A stretch of DNA of 64,000 bases from Chromatiaceae bacterium (GCA_024235255.1 JACKMT010000005.1:172422-236421), one strand, 5' to 3'. Positions 1 to 9,025 are shown, counted from the stretch's first letter. Program-made: numbers and translations. Notes: generated from the sequence alone by a model not told the origin.

Positions 1-299
1 TGAATCTGAGTTGACATCCATCGCCTGGTGAATATCTGCGGGGGTGCCATAGCCGTTTCGATCGGGGTTAATAGTCCAGTGGTATTGGGTTAATCAGTCC
101 AAGCTTAATGGCACTTGCTTAAGCGGCAGTTCCCGACCAGTTACACTATTATCGTCATTCCGGCGTAGGCCGGAATCCAGAGTAGCGACCACTATTGGTG
201 CATATGGATCCCGGCCTTCGCCGGGATGACGGTGTTTTTCAGCATAAGTTAAGCGCCATTAGGCCTGAGCACTCGTAAATCTATGAGGTGAAATAATCG
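1..299. other. Left-edge spacer with possible gene remnant
   Basis: No complete gene is visible. On the minus strand a frame is open from position 93 to the left edge. It would encode a peptide containing INPDRNGYGTPADIHQAM, but its only ATG is at positions 21-19 and a TGA lies just upstream at 96-94. It may be the end or a remnant of something outside the window; I do not recognise it. The rest of the spacer holds a pair of palindromes (153-231). A GAGGTG ribosome-binding site precedes the dCMP deaminase gene. Confidence 0.4.
153..231. repeat. Paired palindromic repeat (REP/MITE-like)
   Basis: Two small palindromes face each other. The left one (153-180) has the core CCGGCGTAGGCCGG and starts with CGTCATTCC. 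The right one (205-231) has CCGGCCTTCGCCGG and ends GGGATGACG. The termini CGTCAT and ATGACG make the whole element an inverted repeat. Related copies sit at 23531-23602 (inside a gene) and 62459-62536, with half copies near 62305 and 63452. This is a dispersed non-coding family of this genome. Confidence 0.8.
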
Positions 300-818
300 A
301 TGAGTACCAAATGGGATGCCCGTTTTCTGGGTCTGGCAGCGCATATATCCGGCTGGAGCAAGGATCCGTCGTCGCAGGTGGGGGCGGTGATTACCGACGG
401 AAACCGCATTGTCTCACTAGGGTATAACGGCTTTGCCGCCGGGGTGGAGGATAAACCCGAACGGCTGTCGGACCGCAATTGCAAGCTGAATCTGACGATC
501 CATGCGGAAGAGAACGCGATGATCTTCGCCAAGCGCGATCTGACCGACTGCACCGTCTTTGTCACCCATCCGCCTTGCCCACGCTGCGCCTCCAAGCTGA
601 TCCAGGAGGAGGTGAAGCGTGTCGTGTATATCGCACCGAGCGATGACTTCCTGTCACGCTGGGCGGATGACCTTGCGCTCTCCAGCGAGATGTACCGGGA
701 GGCGGGAATCGAAGTGACAGTGTACGAGATAGCGCAAATCGACATCGAAAATGCCGGTATAACGGTCGCTCCCGGCGGATTCTTCCGGGCCGTGCTGAGC
801 CGCTTTCTTGATCGTTGA
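300..818 (+). CDS. dCMP/cytidine deaminase family protein
   Basis: A zinc-dependent deaminase of the deoxycytidylate deaminase (ComEB-like) family, which converts dCMP to dUMP for dTTP synthesis. The 172-residue protein has both zinc-site motifs: HAEEN with His68 and catalytic Glu70, and PCPRC with Cys93 and Cys96. The N-terminal part (SSQVGAVI, GYNGFAAG) is typical of dCMP deaminases rather than of tRNA or free cytidine deaminases. The ATG at 300 follows a GAGGTG site. The gene converges on the DUF3108 gene with only 3 bases between them. Substrate choice between dCMP and a related nucleotide is inferred from family membership. Confidence 0.85.
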   Translation: MSTKWDARFLGLAAHISGWSKDPSSQVGAVITDGNRIVSLGYNGFAAGVEDKPERLSDRNCKLNLTIHAEENAMIFAKRDLTDCTVFVTHPPCPRCASKLIQEEVKRVVYIAPSDDFLSRWADDLALSSEMYREAGIEVTVYEIAQIDIENAGITVAPGGFFRAVLSRFLDR

Positions 819-821
819 GCT

Positions 822-1571
822 TTATTGATCCGGCGTGGATGGCTCGGTCCACGCGAAGCGCTTCAATTTCATCAGATAGAGGCCGTCTCGCTCTTTTTTC
901 TCGACGATTACCGGCAGGTAATTAAGCTTGGGTGCAAGCCACAGGCTGGCCTGCGATGCACGTCGATTCTTACTCCTGGCCATTTTGAGCGACTGGAAAC
1001 TACCGGCTTCGACATCCACCACCTCCTCCACCTGGAAGCTGAAGCTGTAATCCTTGGCACGACCGCCGTCAGCGACCGGGAACTCCACTGTGCGGTTGCC
1101 GGCTGCGACCGCATGCATCAGTGACAGCTGCTGGCTGAATTTGTCCTGGGTGCCGGGTTGGATCTTCATCGACCAGCTGGTTCCGTCCAGGGAGTTGGTC
1201 ACCCGCATCGCCGGCCAGTCAAATTTGATGTCAACTGATCTGGGGCTGTCCGAGTTGCGGTGGCGGTAGTGATAACTTTGCGGCACCACGCCCTCATTGG
1301 TGATGACGCCGTTGCTGATTTCACTGATCTGGTCGCGGTGCAGTACCGCGGTTAAGCCGATCGGCGTGGTGTCGGCGCTGTAGCGATAGACGCCCCGGCG
1401 GTCGATAGTGAGGGCGATTTCGACCTTTGCAAACGTAAAATCACCGCGGCTGAGCGAGTACTCAGCGGTAAACGGGCTGAGCTGCGGCTGTTCACCGGTT
1501 AGCGCAGCACGGCAGATGAGCGACAGACCCAGGATTGAAAAAAAGCACCCCAGCCGCCGCACCGCGTTCAT
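822..1571 (-). CDS. DUF3108 domain-containing periplasmic protein
   Basis: A 249-residue protein with an N-terminal signal peptide (hydrophobic stretch about residues 8-22, then polar sequence). The remainder matches the DUF3108 pattern, with the segment FTAEYSLSRGDFTFAKVEIAL and a C-terminal KLNYLPVIVE motif. The function is unknown; the fold class is thought to be an outer-membrane or periplasmic beta-rich protein. Its start codon overlaps the purN stop (ATGA, 1568-1571), so it is translated as the last gene of a purM-purN operon, an arrangement seen often in gammaproteobacteria. Confidence 0.8.
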   Translation of the reverse strand: MNAVRRLGCFFSILGLSLICRAALTGEQPQLSPFTAEYSLSRGDFTFAKVEIALTIDRRGVYRYSADTTPIGLTAVLHRDQISEISNGVITNEGVVPQSYHYRHRNSDSPRSVDIKFDWPAMRVTNSLDGTSWSMKIQPGTQDKFSQQLSLMHAVAAGNRTVEFPVADGGRAKDYSFSFQVEEVVDVEAGSFQSLKMARSKNRRASQASLWLAPKLNYLPVIVEKKERDGLYLMKLKRFAWTEPSTPDQ

Positions 1572-2236
1572 GGTTCCGGTGCTCCCGTATCCGTCAGGTA
1601 CAATGGCTTCTCCAGCGCTTTACCGTCTTTTATCACGCGGCCTTCTGTCAATGTCAGACGCCCTTCGGCAATCCAGCGGATAACCATCGGAAAGATGATA
1701 TGCTCTTTGGCCAGCACCCGTTCCGCCAGCCGCACCGCGTTGTCTTCCGGCTCAATCGCTACACGCGCCTGCAGAATCAGCGGGCCGCCGTCCAGCTCTT
1801 CGGTGACGTAATGAACGCTGGCACCGTGTTCGCTGTCGCCGGCGTCAAGCGCCCGCTGATGGGTGTGCAGTCCCCGGTATTTGGGCAGCAGCGATGGATG
1901 AATATTCAGCATGCGTCCACGGAAACGCTGAATAAAGAGCGGGGAGAGGATACGCATGAACCCGGCCAGTATCACCAGCTGCGGTTGAAACTCATCTAAT
2001 AGATCCGCCAGCGCGAGGTCGTAACTCTCCCGGTCCGGAAATGCCTTGTGATCCAGCACCCGTGTCGCAATCCCCGCTGCCTCTGCTCGTTCGAGACCGC
2101 GCACGCCCGGCCGGTTGCTGACCACGGCTCTGATTTCAACCGCCAGGCCCGCCGCTGCCTGATCGATTATCGCCTGGAGATTGCTGCCGCTTCCGGAGAT
2201 GAGTACCACCAGCGGCAGTTTGTCTGGTTTAGTCAT
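1568..2236 (-). CDS. purN: Phosphoribosylglycinamide formyltransferase
   Basis: Transfers a formyl group from 10-formyl-tetrahydrofolate to GAR, the third step of de novo purine synthesis, in the cytoplasm. The protein begins VVLISGSGSNLQAII, the GART phosphate-binding loop, and contains NIHPSLLPKYRG with the catalytic Asn and His, and VHYVTEELDGGPL with the catalytic Asp. The frame is open further upstream to 2362, but that part is unlike the family and overlaps purM; the ATG at 2236 gives 222 residues, close to E. coli PurN. It lies 10 bases downstream of purM and overlaps the DUF3108 gene by 4 bases. Confidence 0.95.
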   Translation of the reverse strand: MTKPDKLPLVVLISGSGSNLQAIIDQAAAGLAVEIRAVVSNRPGVRGLERAEAAGIATRVLDHKAFPDRESYDLALADLLDEFQPQLVILAGFMRILSPLFIQRFRGRMLNIHPSLLPKYRGLHTHQRALDAGDSEHGASVHYVTEELDGGPLILQARVAIEPEDNAVRLAERVLAKEHIIFPMVIRWIAEGRLTLTEGRVIKDGKALEKPLYLTDTGAPEP

Positions 2237-2246
2237 ACCGACACCG

Positions 2247-3299
2247 TCATACGAATTGCACTTCGGCGGAGCCCTGCGCGGCCACAATCCGCCCCAGCTG
2301 CCAAACCTGTTCTCCGGCCAGAGTGAGCTGCTTTGTCGCACTTTCCGCGTCTGCGGCGGCAACGCAGACGATCATACCGACTCCGCAGTTGAAGGTGCGC
2401 AGCATTTCCGAGTCCGCGATGTTGCCCTGCTCCTGCAGCCACTGAAACAGCGGCGGGCGCTCCCAGCTCTCGAGCTCGATCAGTGCACGCGTTCCTTGCG
2501 GCAGCACGCGCGGCAGGTTCTCCAGTAGTCCACCGCCGGTGATGTGCGCCAGCGCATGAATGTCGATGCTCTGGTGCAGGGCCAGCAGGGGTTTGACATA
2601 GATGCGGGTGGGTGCCAGCAGCGCTTCGCCCAGGGTAACCCCATGCATGGGTTGATTCAGATCGGCGCCTGAGAGTTCGAGAATCTTCCGAATCAGCGAA
2701 TAACCGTTGGAGTGCGGCCCGGAGGAGGCGAGGCCGAGCAGCACGTCGCCCGCTTTGACCTTTCCCGGCTCGATGATGCGCGATTTTTCCACTATCCCCA
2801 CCGCAAAACCTGCCAGGTCGTAGTCGCCGCTGGCATACATGCCCGGCATCTCGGCGGTCTCGCCGCCGGTCAACGCGGCGCCGGCGAGTTGGCAGCCTTC
2901 GGCGATTCCGCTGACCACCTGGGTGGCGACATCCACATCCAGATGGCCGGTGGCGTAGTAATCGAGAAAAAAGAGCGGCTCGGCGCCGGTTACCACGATA
3001 TCGTTGACGCACATCGCAACCAGGTCAATGCCGATGGTGTCGTGTTTTCCCAGCTGCAGCGCCAGCTTCAGCTTGGTGCCGACACCATCGGTGCCTGACA
3101 CCAGAATCGGCTCGCGATAGCGCCCGATGGGTAGCTCGAAAAGCGCGCCGAAGCCACCAAGTCCGGTCATCACCCCCGGCCGGAAGGTCTGCTTCACGAT
3201 CGGCTTGATGCGCTCGACCAGATTATTGCCGGCGTCGATATCCACCCCGGCATCCCGGTAGCTGAGTTTGTTATCTCCGGAACTGTTGTTCTGCTCCAC
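2247..3299 (-). CDS. purM: Phosphoribosylformylglycinamidine cyclo-ligase
   Basis: AIR synthetase: closes the imidazole ring of FGAM with ATP, the fifth step of purine synthesis. Family signatures are LSYRDAGVDIDAGNNLVERI near the N-terminus, VSGTDGVGTKLKLA, LTGGETAEMPGMY and HITGGGLLENLPRVLP. I chose the GTG at 3299 because a TGGAG site sits 6 bases upstream and because the family motif follows closely; an in-frame ATG at 3332 would add 11 residues. It is the first gene of the purM-purN-DUF3108 operon and is divergent from the DUF2066 gene across about 250 bases, in which I saw no clear PurR box. Confidence 0.93.
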   Translation of the reverse strand: MEQNNSSGDNKLSYRDAGVDIDAGNNLVERIKPIVKQTFRPGVMTGLGGFGALFELPIGRYREPILVSGTDGVGTKLKLALQLGKHDTIGIDLVAMCVNDIVVTGAEPLFFLDYYATGHLDVDVATQVVSGIAEGCQLAGAALTGGETAEMPGMYASGDYDLAGFAVGIVEKSRIIEPGKVKAGDVLLGLASSGPHSNGYSLIRKILELSGADLNQPMHGVTLGEALLAPTRIYVKPLLALHQSIDIHALAHITGGGLLENLPRVLPQGTRALIELESWERPPLFQWLQEQGNIADSEMLRTFNCGVGMIVCVAAADAESATKQLTLAGEQVWQLGRIVAAQGSAEVQFV

Positions 3300-3551
3300 G
3301 TTGACTCCAGACTGACAATGAATTGATCCCATCTTATCAAATCCGCCAGATCAGGTGTGTCTTTCAACCAGCCGATGCATTGTGACGGAGAGCGCTTGGC
3401 GTATCGGGTTGACTGTAGTCGCAACCAATTCACATTTTAACGGTGGCGGTAATCACTATCGGCCATGTATAAGGCAGGTTTAGACAGCAGATGGCTGGCC
3501 GGAGTAATATAACAGCCCATTCAAACCGGTATTTTTCGCACAAAACCTCAC

Positions 3552-4664
3552 ATGTCTTCGCTTATCTTGAATTCACATATGCCTGCATATATACGCAGAC
3601 GCCTGCTTATCATGCTGATGCTTTTCGCCGGTTATGGATCGTCGGTACAGGGTACTGAGGTTGGCGGTCTTTACGAAGCCACTGCTCCGGTTGCCGGCAG
3701 CGAAGCGGCAGCGCGCAATGGAGCAATCCGCGAGGCGTTCGGCAAGGTGTTGGTCAAGATTACCGGCAACAGCCGGATTGCGACCCGCAAGGCAGTGGCG
3801 GAAGATCTGGGCAACGCGGCGCGCTATGTTGAACAGTACCGGTACGAGCCGGCTCCCGCGGTTGCGGGCAGCGATCAGGCCGGGCAACTGCTGCAGGTCA
3901 GCTTCGATAAAAGTGAACTGGATCGCCTGCTACAGCGTCGCGGTCTGCCGGTTTGGAGTGCCAACCGCCCCAGCGTCCTGGTTTGGGTGGGGGAAGAGCG
4001 CCAAGGTAAACGCCGGTTGCTGAACCCGGATATCGATGCCGACCTGCGGCTGCCGCTGGATCAGGTGGCCGCGGAGCGCGGCCTGCCTCTGCTGCTGCCA
4101 ATCATGGACCTTGAGGATCAGGGGCAATTGCAGGTTGCGGACATCTGGGGCGATTTTGAAACTAATATCCGCGCCGCGTCGCGCCGGTATGCGCCGGACC
4201 TGATCCTGACCGGTCGCCTGGTAGGCGGCAATGCAGGGATGTGGCGCGGAGAGTGGCGGCTCTATTTCGCCGATTCCCAGCACAACTGGAACAATGAGGC
4301 AGCGTCCCGAAACGATTTGGTGGCGGATGCGTTGCGGCGCACCGCAGACAGTCTGGCGGATCGGTTTGCTCCGCTAAGGGATGAGCGATCGCTGTCGACG
4401 GTACGGCTGCGGGTGGCGGGAATCACAAGCCTTGCCGACTATGCCGCGATACTTGAGCTGCTCAGTACCCAGAGCACGCTCGATAGAGTGGTGGTAGCCT
4501 TAGTCGAGCCGGACGCAGTGATCTATGATCTGCATGGACAGGGCGGGGTAAGTGCGCTGCAGCGTGGGCTTGATATCGGCGGCTTGATCGAAACCGATCC
4601 GGAAGGGGCGTTCCAGCCAGCTGCCTCCTCAGTACCGGTGGATCTCTACTACCGAATGCGTTAA
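3552..4664 (+). CDS. DUF2066 domain-containing protein
   Basis: A 370-residue envelope protein with a signal peptide (hydrophobic residues about 19-28, then SSVQGTEVGGLYEA). The segment AREGFGKVLVKITGNSR-like at residues 55-75 is characteristic of DUF2066, a family of unknown function found between purM and hda in many gammaproteobacteria. The start is uncertain: ATG at 3552 or 3579, neither with a good ribosome site; the second gives a more compact signal peptide. It is 7 bases upstream of the CDP-alcohol phosphotransferase gene, so the two are probably cotranscribed. Confidence 0.75.
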   Translation: MSSLILNSHMPAYIRRRLLIMLMLFAGYGSSVQGTEVGGLYEATAPVAGSEAAARNGAIREAFGKVLVKITGNSRIATRKAVAEDLGNAARYVEQYRYEPAPAVAGSDQAGQLLQVSFDKSELDRLLQRRGLPVWSANRPSVLVWVGEERQGKRRLLNPDIDADLRLPLDQVAAERGLPLLLPIMDLEDQGQLQVADIWGDFETNIRAASRRYAPDLILTGRLVGGNAGMWRGEWRLYFADSQHNWNNEAASRNDLVADALRRTADSLADRFAPLRDERSLSTVRLRVAGITSLADYAAILELLSTQSTLDRVVVALVEPDAVIYDLHGQGGVSALQRGLDIGGLIETDPEGAFQPAASSVPVDLYYRMR

Positions 4665-4671
4665 ACCAACC

Positions 4672-5232
4672 ATGTTTCTGCAACGGGAAGATATCCCAAA
4701 TCTGATCAGTATCCTGCGCATTCTGCTCACCATACCGGTGGTTTGGATGCTGTTGATCCAACGCTTCGATTTTGCGCTCGTGCTGTTTGCGGTGGCCGGT
4801 ATCTCGGACGGCCTGGATGGGTTTCTGGCCAAACACTTCGGCTGGCAGAGCAAGCTCGGCGGCTTGCTGGATCCTATGGCGGATAAGGTTCTGCTGGTTT
4901 CCAGTTATGTCTGCCTGGCGCTGCTGGGTCTTATTCCCACGCTGTTGATGGTGCTTGTGATTGTGCGCGACCTGATCATTGTGACCGGCGCACTGATCTA
5001 TAACTTCCGCATCGAAGAGCTCAAGGCAAATCCCAGCCTTATCAGCAAATTCAATACCTTCGCACAGATTGTACTGGTGCTTATGGTCGTGTTGGACCAG
5101 GGTCTGTTTGAACTGCCGCAAGGAGTGCTGCAAGCTATGGTCTGGACTGTCTTCGTCTCCACGATCGCCAGCGGCGTCAACTACGTCTGGGTCTGGAGCC
5201 GGCGCGCAGCCGATCTGCGCGGAAAGAGTTAA
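4672..5232 (+). CDS. CDP-alcohol phosphatidyltransferase family protein
   Basis: An integral membrane phospholipid synthase of 186 residues. The CDP-alcohol motif is present at about residues 44-70: DGLDG, then AK in place of the usual AR, then GGLLDPMADK, which supplies the metal-binding aspartates. Several hydrophobic segments follow. It is PgsA-like in length and may make phosphatidylglycerophosphate, but PgsA-like paralogues are common and the exact alcohol acceptor cannot be read from sequence alone. It converges with hda, with 17 bases between stop codons. Confidence 0.8.
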   Translation: MFLQREDIPNLISILRILLTIPVVWMLLIQRFDFALVLFAVAGISDGLDGFLAKHFGWQSKLGGLLDPMADKVLLVSSYVCLALLGLIPTLLMVLVIVRDLIIVTGALIYNFRIEELKANPSLISKFNTFAQIVLVLMVVLDQGLFELPQGVLQAMVWTVFVSTIASGVNYVWVWSRRAADLRGKS

Positions 5233-5249
5233 GCGGTTGCTGCGCTCAC

Positions 5250-5954
5250 TCAAACCTCGTCCGGTTCCAACACCGTTTTGACAAAGTGTATGGTTAGCTT
5301 GCTGCGTTGGGCAGCGAGTGAGGCCAGATCCAGCCGCTCCATCAGCTCCAGCAGCGATGTGGCATCTCTGGCCGTGTGGCTCAGGATATAGCGCGCCGTC
5401 GCCTTGGGAAGATGCAGTCCGCGTCTTTTTGCGCTCTCATCCAGCAGCGCAACCCTGCCCACGTCATCCAGCGGATTGAGTTGGCAGCTCAGCCCCCATT
5501 CCAGGCGGGAGGCTAAATCGGCAAGCTGCACCGGCAGTCTTGCCGGCGGACGATCTGCACTCACTATCAGGCCAGCCCTGCGTTCCCACAATTGATTGAA
5601 CAGGCTGAATAGGCTGGACTCCCAGGCAGGCGCTTCACACACTAGGTGGATATCGTCCAGGCACACCAGATCCAGTTCGCCGAGATCGGACAGAATTCCC
5701 GGCGTAAAATGATCGACCAGCGAGAGGGGTACATAGGCAACGCGTTTGGAGCCTGGTTGTACCGCCCGGCAACTGGCCTGCAGCAGATGGCTCTTGCCCG
5801 TCCCGGCGGGACCCCAAAGATAGAGGTAGCGCTCACCGGACCCGGCTAAACAGGCCTTTAGATCGGCAATTGTCTGTTGATTTCCCAGCCCGATAAATGT
5901 GTCAAAACAGGCGCTCTCCCGCAAACTGATGCCGAGGGGTAGTTGGGGCAACAT
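5250..5954 (-). CDS. hda: DnaA regulatory inactivator Hda
   Basis: An AAA+ protein homologous to DnaA that, together with the DNA-loaded sliding clamp, stimulates hydrolysis of DnaA-bound ATP and so limits re-initiation of replication. The 234-residue protein starts with a clamp-binding-like motif QLPLGISL (residues 4-11), has Walker A GPAGTGKS at 48-55 and Walker B LVCLDDIHLV near residue 85, and lacks the DnaA C-terminal DNA-binding domain. The neighbouring ArsC-like gene is also next to hda in E. coli, which supports the call. Confidence 0.92.
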   Translation of the reverse strand: MLPQLPLGISLRESACFDTFIGLGNQQTIADLKACLAGSGERYLYLWGPAGTGKSHLLQASCRAVQPGSKRVAYVPLSLVDHFTPGILSDLGELDLVCLDDIHLVCEAPAWESSLFSLFNQLWERRAGLIVSADRPPARLPVQLADLASRLEWGLSCQLNPLDDVGRVALLDESAKRRGLHLPKATARYILSHTARDATSLLELMERLDLASLAAQRSKLTIHFVKTVLEPDEV

Positions 5955-5963
5955 GCGCGCTGT

Positions 5964-6554
5964 TCACGCCAGCCTGACTGCGGTAGCCGCGAGGCGTTGC
6001 CCCAGTGCCCGGCACAGCTGACTCTCCTCTTTGCTTAACGGCAGCTTACTGTCGTTGCCGGCCAGATGGCTGGGACCGTAGGGTGTTCCACCGCTGCGTG
6101 TATGCAGCAGGTCCGTTTCGCTGTAGGGTAGGCCAAGCAGCAGCATGCCATGGTGCAACAGCGGCAGCATCATACTGGTGAGGGTGGTCTCCTGGCCGCC
6201 GTGCATACTGGAGGTCGAAGTGAATACACCGGCCGGTTTGCCGATCATGGCACCGCTGAGCCACAGCGCGCCGGTGCCGTCGATGAAATATTTCAACGCT
6301 GCGGCCATGTTGCCGAAGCGGGTCGGGCTGCCCAGGGCCAGTCCGGCGCAGTTGGCAAGATCATCAAGGGTGGCATATGGCGCGCCTGCCTCCGGTACAG
6401 TGGCATCGACCGCTTCGCAGGTCGCGGAAACCTCCGGTACGGTGCGCAGGCGCGCTTCGATCCCTGCCACTTGCTCCACCCCCCGGGCGATCTGTCTGGC
6501 CATGCCGGCGGTTGCGCCGTAACGGCTGTAATAGAGAATCAGAATGTAGCTCAT
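5964..6554 (-). CDS. wrbA: NAD(P)H:quinone oxidoreductase, WrbA family
   Basis: A 196-residue flavodoxin-like protein expected to bind FMN and reduce quinones by two electrons. The N-terminal ILYYSRYGATAGMARQIARG is the FMN phosphate-binding loop of WrbA, and GSPTRFGNMAAALKYFID and FTSTSSMHGGQETTL are the other conserved WrbA loops. Its start overlaps the stop of the upstream ArsC-like gene by 4 bases (ATGA, 6551-6554), so the two are one transcription unit running toward hda. Confidence 0.88.
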   Translation of the reverse strand: MSYILILYYSRYGATAGMARQIARGVEQVAGIEARLRTVPEVSATCEAVDATVPEAGAPYATLDDLANCAGLALGSPTRFGNMAAALKYFIDGTGALWLSGAMIGKPAGVFTSTSSMHGGQETTLTSMMLPLLHHGMLLLGLPYSETDLLHTRSGGTPYGPSHLAGNDSKLPLSKEESQLCRALGQRLAATAVRLA

Positions 6555-6901
6555 CGCAGCATATCCAGGACCTTTTCCGGCGGTCGTCCGATGGTCGCCC
6601 TGCCGTTGCTGATGACGATGGGCCGCTCGATCAGCTTGGGATGATCGACCATAGCCTGTACCAGTTGCTCGCGGGTCAGCTTGGGATTGTCCAAGCCAAA
6701 TTCCTTATATTCAGCCTCTTTCTTGCGCATCAGGTCGCGTGGTTCCATGTCCAGCATGGAGAGGATCCTCTCCAATCCGGCACGGTCCGGCGGGGTCTTG
6801 AGATACTCGGTTATGTTGGGTTCAAAACCATGCTCCTCCAGCAATTGCAGCGTCTGACGCGATTTACTGCAGCGTGGATTGTGGTATATCTCTACGGTCA
6901 T
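6551..6901 (-). CDS. ArsC/YfgD-family glutaredoxin-linked reductase
   Basis: A 116-residue protein of the thioredoxin-fold ArsC family. Cys11 lies in HNPRCSKSRQTL, the position of the catalytic cysteine of the glutaredoxin-dependent arsenate reductases, and RPIVISNGRATIGRPPE near the C-terminus is a conserved family segment. The hda neighbourhood points to the chromosomal YfgD-type member, whose physiological substrate is less clear than plasmid ArsC; no arsenite pump or ArsR is nearby. First gene of an operon with wrbA and possibly hda. Confidence 0.85.
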   Translation of the reverse strand: MTVEIYHNPRCSKSRQTLQLLEEHGFEPNITEYLKTPPDRAGLERILSMLDMEPRDLMRKKEAEYKEFGLDNPKLTREQLVQAMVDHPKLIERPIVISNGRATIGRPPEKVLDMLR

Positions 6902-7219
6902 GAGCGGAAACCTCGTTGTTAATGTTCGTTTAACCGCGCTATTGTAGCCAACTGCAGATGGTAAAAAACAGCTTCACCGAAACCGGGCTTTTTTCCGGTG
7001 CACTGCAAAAGCGGGCGGCCTTACTTTAGACTGGGCCGTGCGCGGCATGAAGTAGTTCGAATGTTTTAACGGATCTGTGGTGGTACCGGTACCGCACGAA
7101 AGTGCTTATCACGGTTTGCTGACACTGCTCAGATTTTGCGGCAATGGCAACATTAAAGCAGTATGGGGAGCAGCTACTTGAGGATGTTTGGCGAAATATT
7201 AAGAGAGAGGGGTGGTACT
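6902..7219. other. Divergent intergenic region
   Basis: Spacer between the leftward ArsC-like gene and the rightward YihY gene. It should hold both promoters, but I see no convincing -35/-10 pair. A short imperfect hairpin around 6974-7008 (CACCG and CGGTG arms around a T-rich loop) is the only structure noticed. Confidence 0.4.
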
Positions 7220-8503
7220 GTGACGCAGACGCTTGGCGGCGCAGCGGGTGGCCTGATTCGGTTTCTTCGACTGTTGGTTGCACGCTTCATTGCCGACGGT
7301 GGTCTGCCCAATGCCGCTTCCCTTACCTATACAACGCTGTTGTCGCTGGTGCCGTTGATGACCGTCGGTCTGGCCATATTCTCCGCTTTTCCGATCTCTG
7401 AAAAGTTGGGGGATGAGTTGCAGGACTTTGTGTTTAAAAACTTTGTTCCGGCATCCGGTGAAGTGGTGCAGCGATACTTTCAAGAGTTCAGCAGCAAGGC
7501 GTCCAAGCTGACCGGGGTGGGATTCGGGTTTCTGGTGGTGGTCGCAGTCATGCTGATGATCACCATCGATCAGGCGATCAACTCCATCTGGCGGGTCAGG
7601 CAAAAACGCAAACCCCTGGCGAAGTTTCTGATGTACTGGTCAATCCTCTCCCTGGGGCCGCTGTTGATCGGTCTCAGCGTCGTGGTGACCTCTTATATGG
7701 TTTCCATGCCGATCATTTCGGATACTGCAGCGACGCTGGGGTTGCGCCATAGATTGCTGGCGATCATGCCGTTGCTGGCTGCGGCGGTTGCCTTCAGCCT
7801 GCTCTATGCAGTGGTGCCAAACAGAAAGGTTCCGCCGCTGCATGCTATCACCGGTGGCATACTGGCAGCGCTGTTGTTTGAGATGGCCAAGCGCGGTTTC
7901 GCTTTTTACGTAACCCAATTCCCGACTTACGAGGCGATCTATGGCGCGCTGGCGGTAGTGCCGATTTTCCTGGTCTGGATATATCTCTGCTGGGTGGTGA
8001 CGTTGCTCGGTGCGGAGTTTGCCTATTGCCTGAGTATCTTCAGAGATCAGGGTAAGCATGGATCCGCCGCAGAGGGCGGGGATCTGCTGCTTGCATACCG
8101 GCTGATGAACGAGCTCTGGATCGGCCAGAAAACCGGGGTGGCCCTCTCTACGGAAGATCTTGCAGTGCCATTGGGTTATGTTCCCGAGGAGCGTCTGGAT
8201 TCACTGCTGCAGCAGCTTAAGCGTGCGCGGCTGGTACTGCAGACCGGGAGCGGAGCCTGGGCGCTGGCGCGCGATCTCTCCAATGTGACATTGTACGATC
8301 TTTACCGGGCGGAAGGTTTTGTTCTACCCGAGGCTAAATTATTGTCGGAGTCGCAGGAATCGGTGGATCAGGCTTTGGCCGGTATACTCGAAAACCTGGG
8401 GCTGGGTATGGAAAAAGAGATGACTATTTCCCTGGAGGCGCTGTACCAGGATTACCCGTCGCAGCCGGAGATTCCGCAGGACGGGGATCGCGTCTCCGGA
8501 TAG
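7220..8503 (+). CDS. YihY/BrkB family inner membrane protein
   Basis: A polytopic membrane protein of the YihY (formerly RNase BN-like or virulence factor BrkB) family. The motif NAASLTYTTLLSLVPLMTV is the family signature before the first membrane segments, and about six hydrophobic helices follow up to residue 280. A soluble C-terminal part of about 130 residues looks like a small winged-helix-type extension and is seen in some family members. I prefer the GTG at 7220 because AGAGAGGGG lies 7 bases upstream; ATGs at 7163 and 7184 are in frame but poorly placed. The biochemical role is unknown. Confidence 0.85.
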   Translation: MTQTLGGAAGGLIRFLRLLVARFIADGGLPNAASLTYTTLLSLVPLMTVGLAIFSAFPISEKLGDELQDFVFKNFVPASGEVVQRYFQEFSSKASKLTGVGFGFLVVVAVMLMITIDQAINSIWRVRQKRKPLAKFLMYWSILSLGPLLIGLSVVVTSYMVSMPIISDTAATLGLRHRLLAIMPLLAAAVAFSLLYAVVPNRKVPPLHAITGGILAALLFEMAKRGFAFYVTQFPTYEAIYGALAVVPIFLVWIYLCWVVTLLGAEFAYCLSIFRDQGKHGSAAEGGDLLLAYRLMNELWIGQKTGVALSTEDLAVPLGYVPEERLDSLLQQLKRARLVLQTGSGAWALARDLSNVTLYDLYRAEGFVLPEAKLLSESQESVDQALAGILENLGLGMEKEMTISLEALYQDYPSQPEIPQDGDRVSG

Positions 8504-8524
8504 AAAATTAATCCATAAGATTTG

Positions 8525-9025
8525 ATGATTGCGCGCCGTTTTTACCTCACGCTGTTGTGCCTGATCGCTGCTTCCGCGGCGTTTGCGGCACCGGTGGATT
8601 TCGTGCTGCCGGACTTGGACGGCAAGCAGCGGCGGTTGTCTGAATTTCGTGGAAAATGGGTACTGGTCAACTACTGGGCAACCTGGTGTCCGCCCTGTCT
8701 AGAGGAGTTACCGGAACTGGAGATCTTTCACCTTGAACATCAGCACCGAGATGCGGTGGTGATCGGCGTCAATCTGGAAGATATCGCGCTGACCCGGCTC
8801 AAGAGTTTCGTTGAGAATCAGTTCATCAGTTTTCCCATATTGCGTGAAAAACCGGGACCGCGAACGGTATTGGGTGCTGTTCCTGCGTTGCCTACCAGTT
8901 ATCTGGTCTCGCCCGAGGGCGAGTTGGTGGCCCGTCAGGTGGGCAAGGTGGACGCCGAGATGATCGAGCGTTACATCGAAGGTTTCAACAAAAGTTCAGA
9001 GAAGGCACGCAACAGCGAGGAGTAA
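8525..9025 (+). CDS. TlpA-family periplasmic thiol:disulfide protein
   Basis: A 167-residue thioredoxin-like protein with a signal peptide (residues 1-22, ending AAFAA). The redox motif WATWCPPC places Cys55 and Cys58 in the usual CxxC position, and the cis-proline loop reads ALPTSYLVSPEG. Such proteins reduce or shuffle disulfides in the periplasm, for example during cytochrome c maturation; no partner gene is adjacent, so the client is unknown. The ATG at 8525 is preceded by an in-frame TTG. Its stop is directly followed by the acylphosphatase start, so the genes are probably coupled. Confidence 0.85.
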   Translation: MIARRFYLTLLCLIAASAAFAAPVDFVLPDLDGKQRRLSEFRGKWVLVNYWATWCPPCLEELPELEIFHLEHQHRDAVVIGVNLEDIALTRLKSFVENQFISFPILREKPGPRTVLGAVPALPTSYLVSPEGELVARQVGKVDAEMIERYIEGFNKSSEKARNSEE

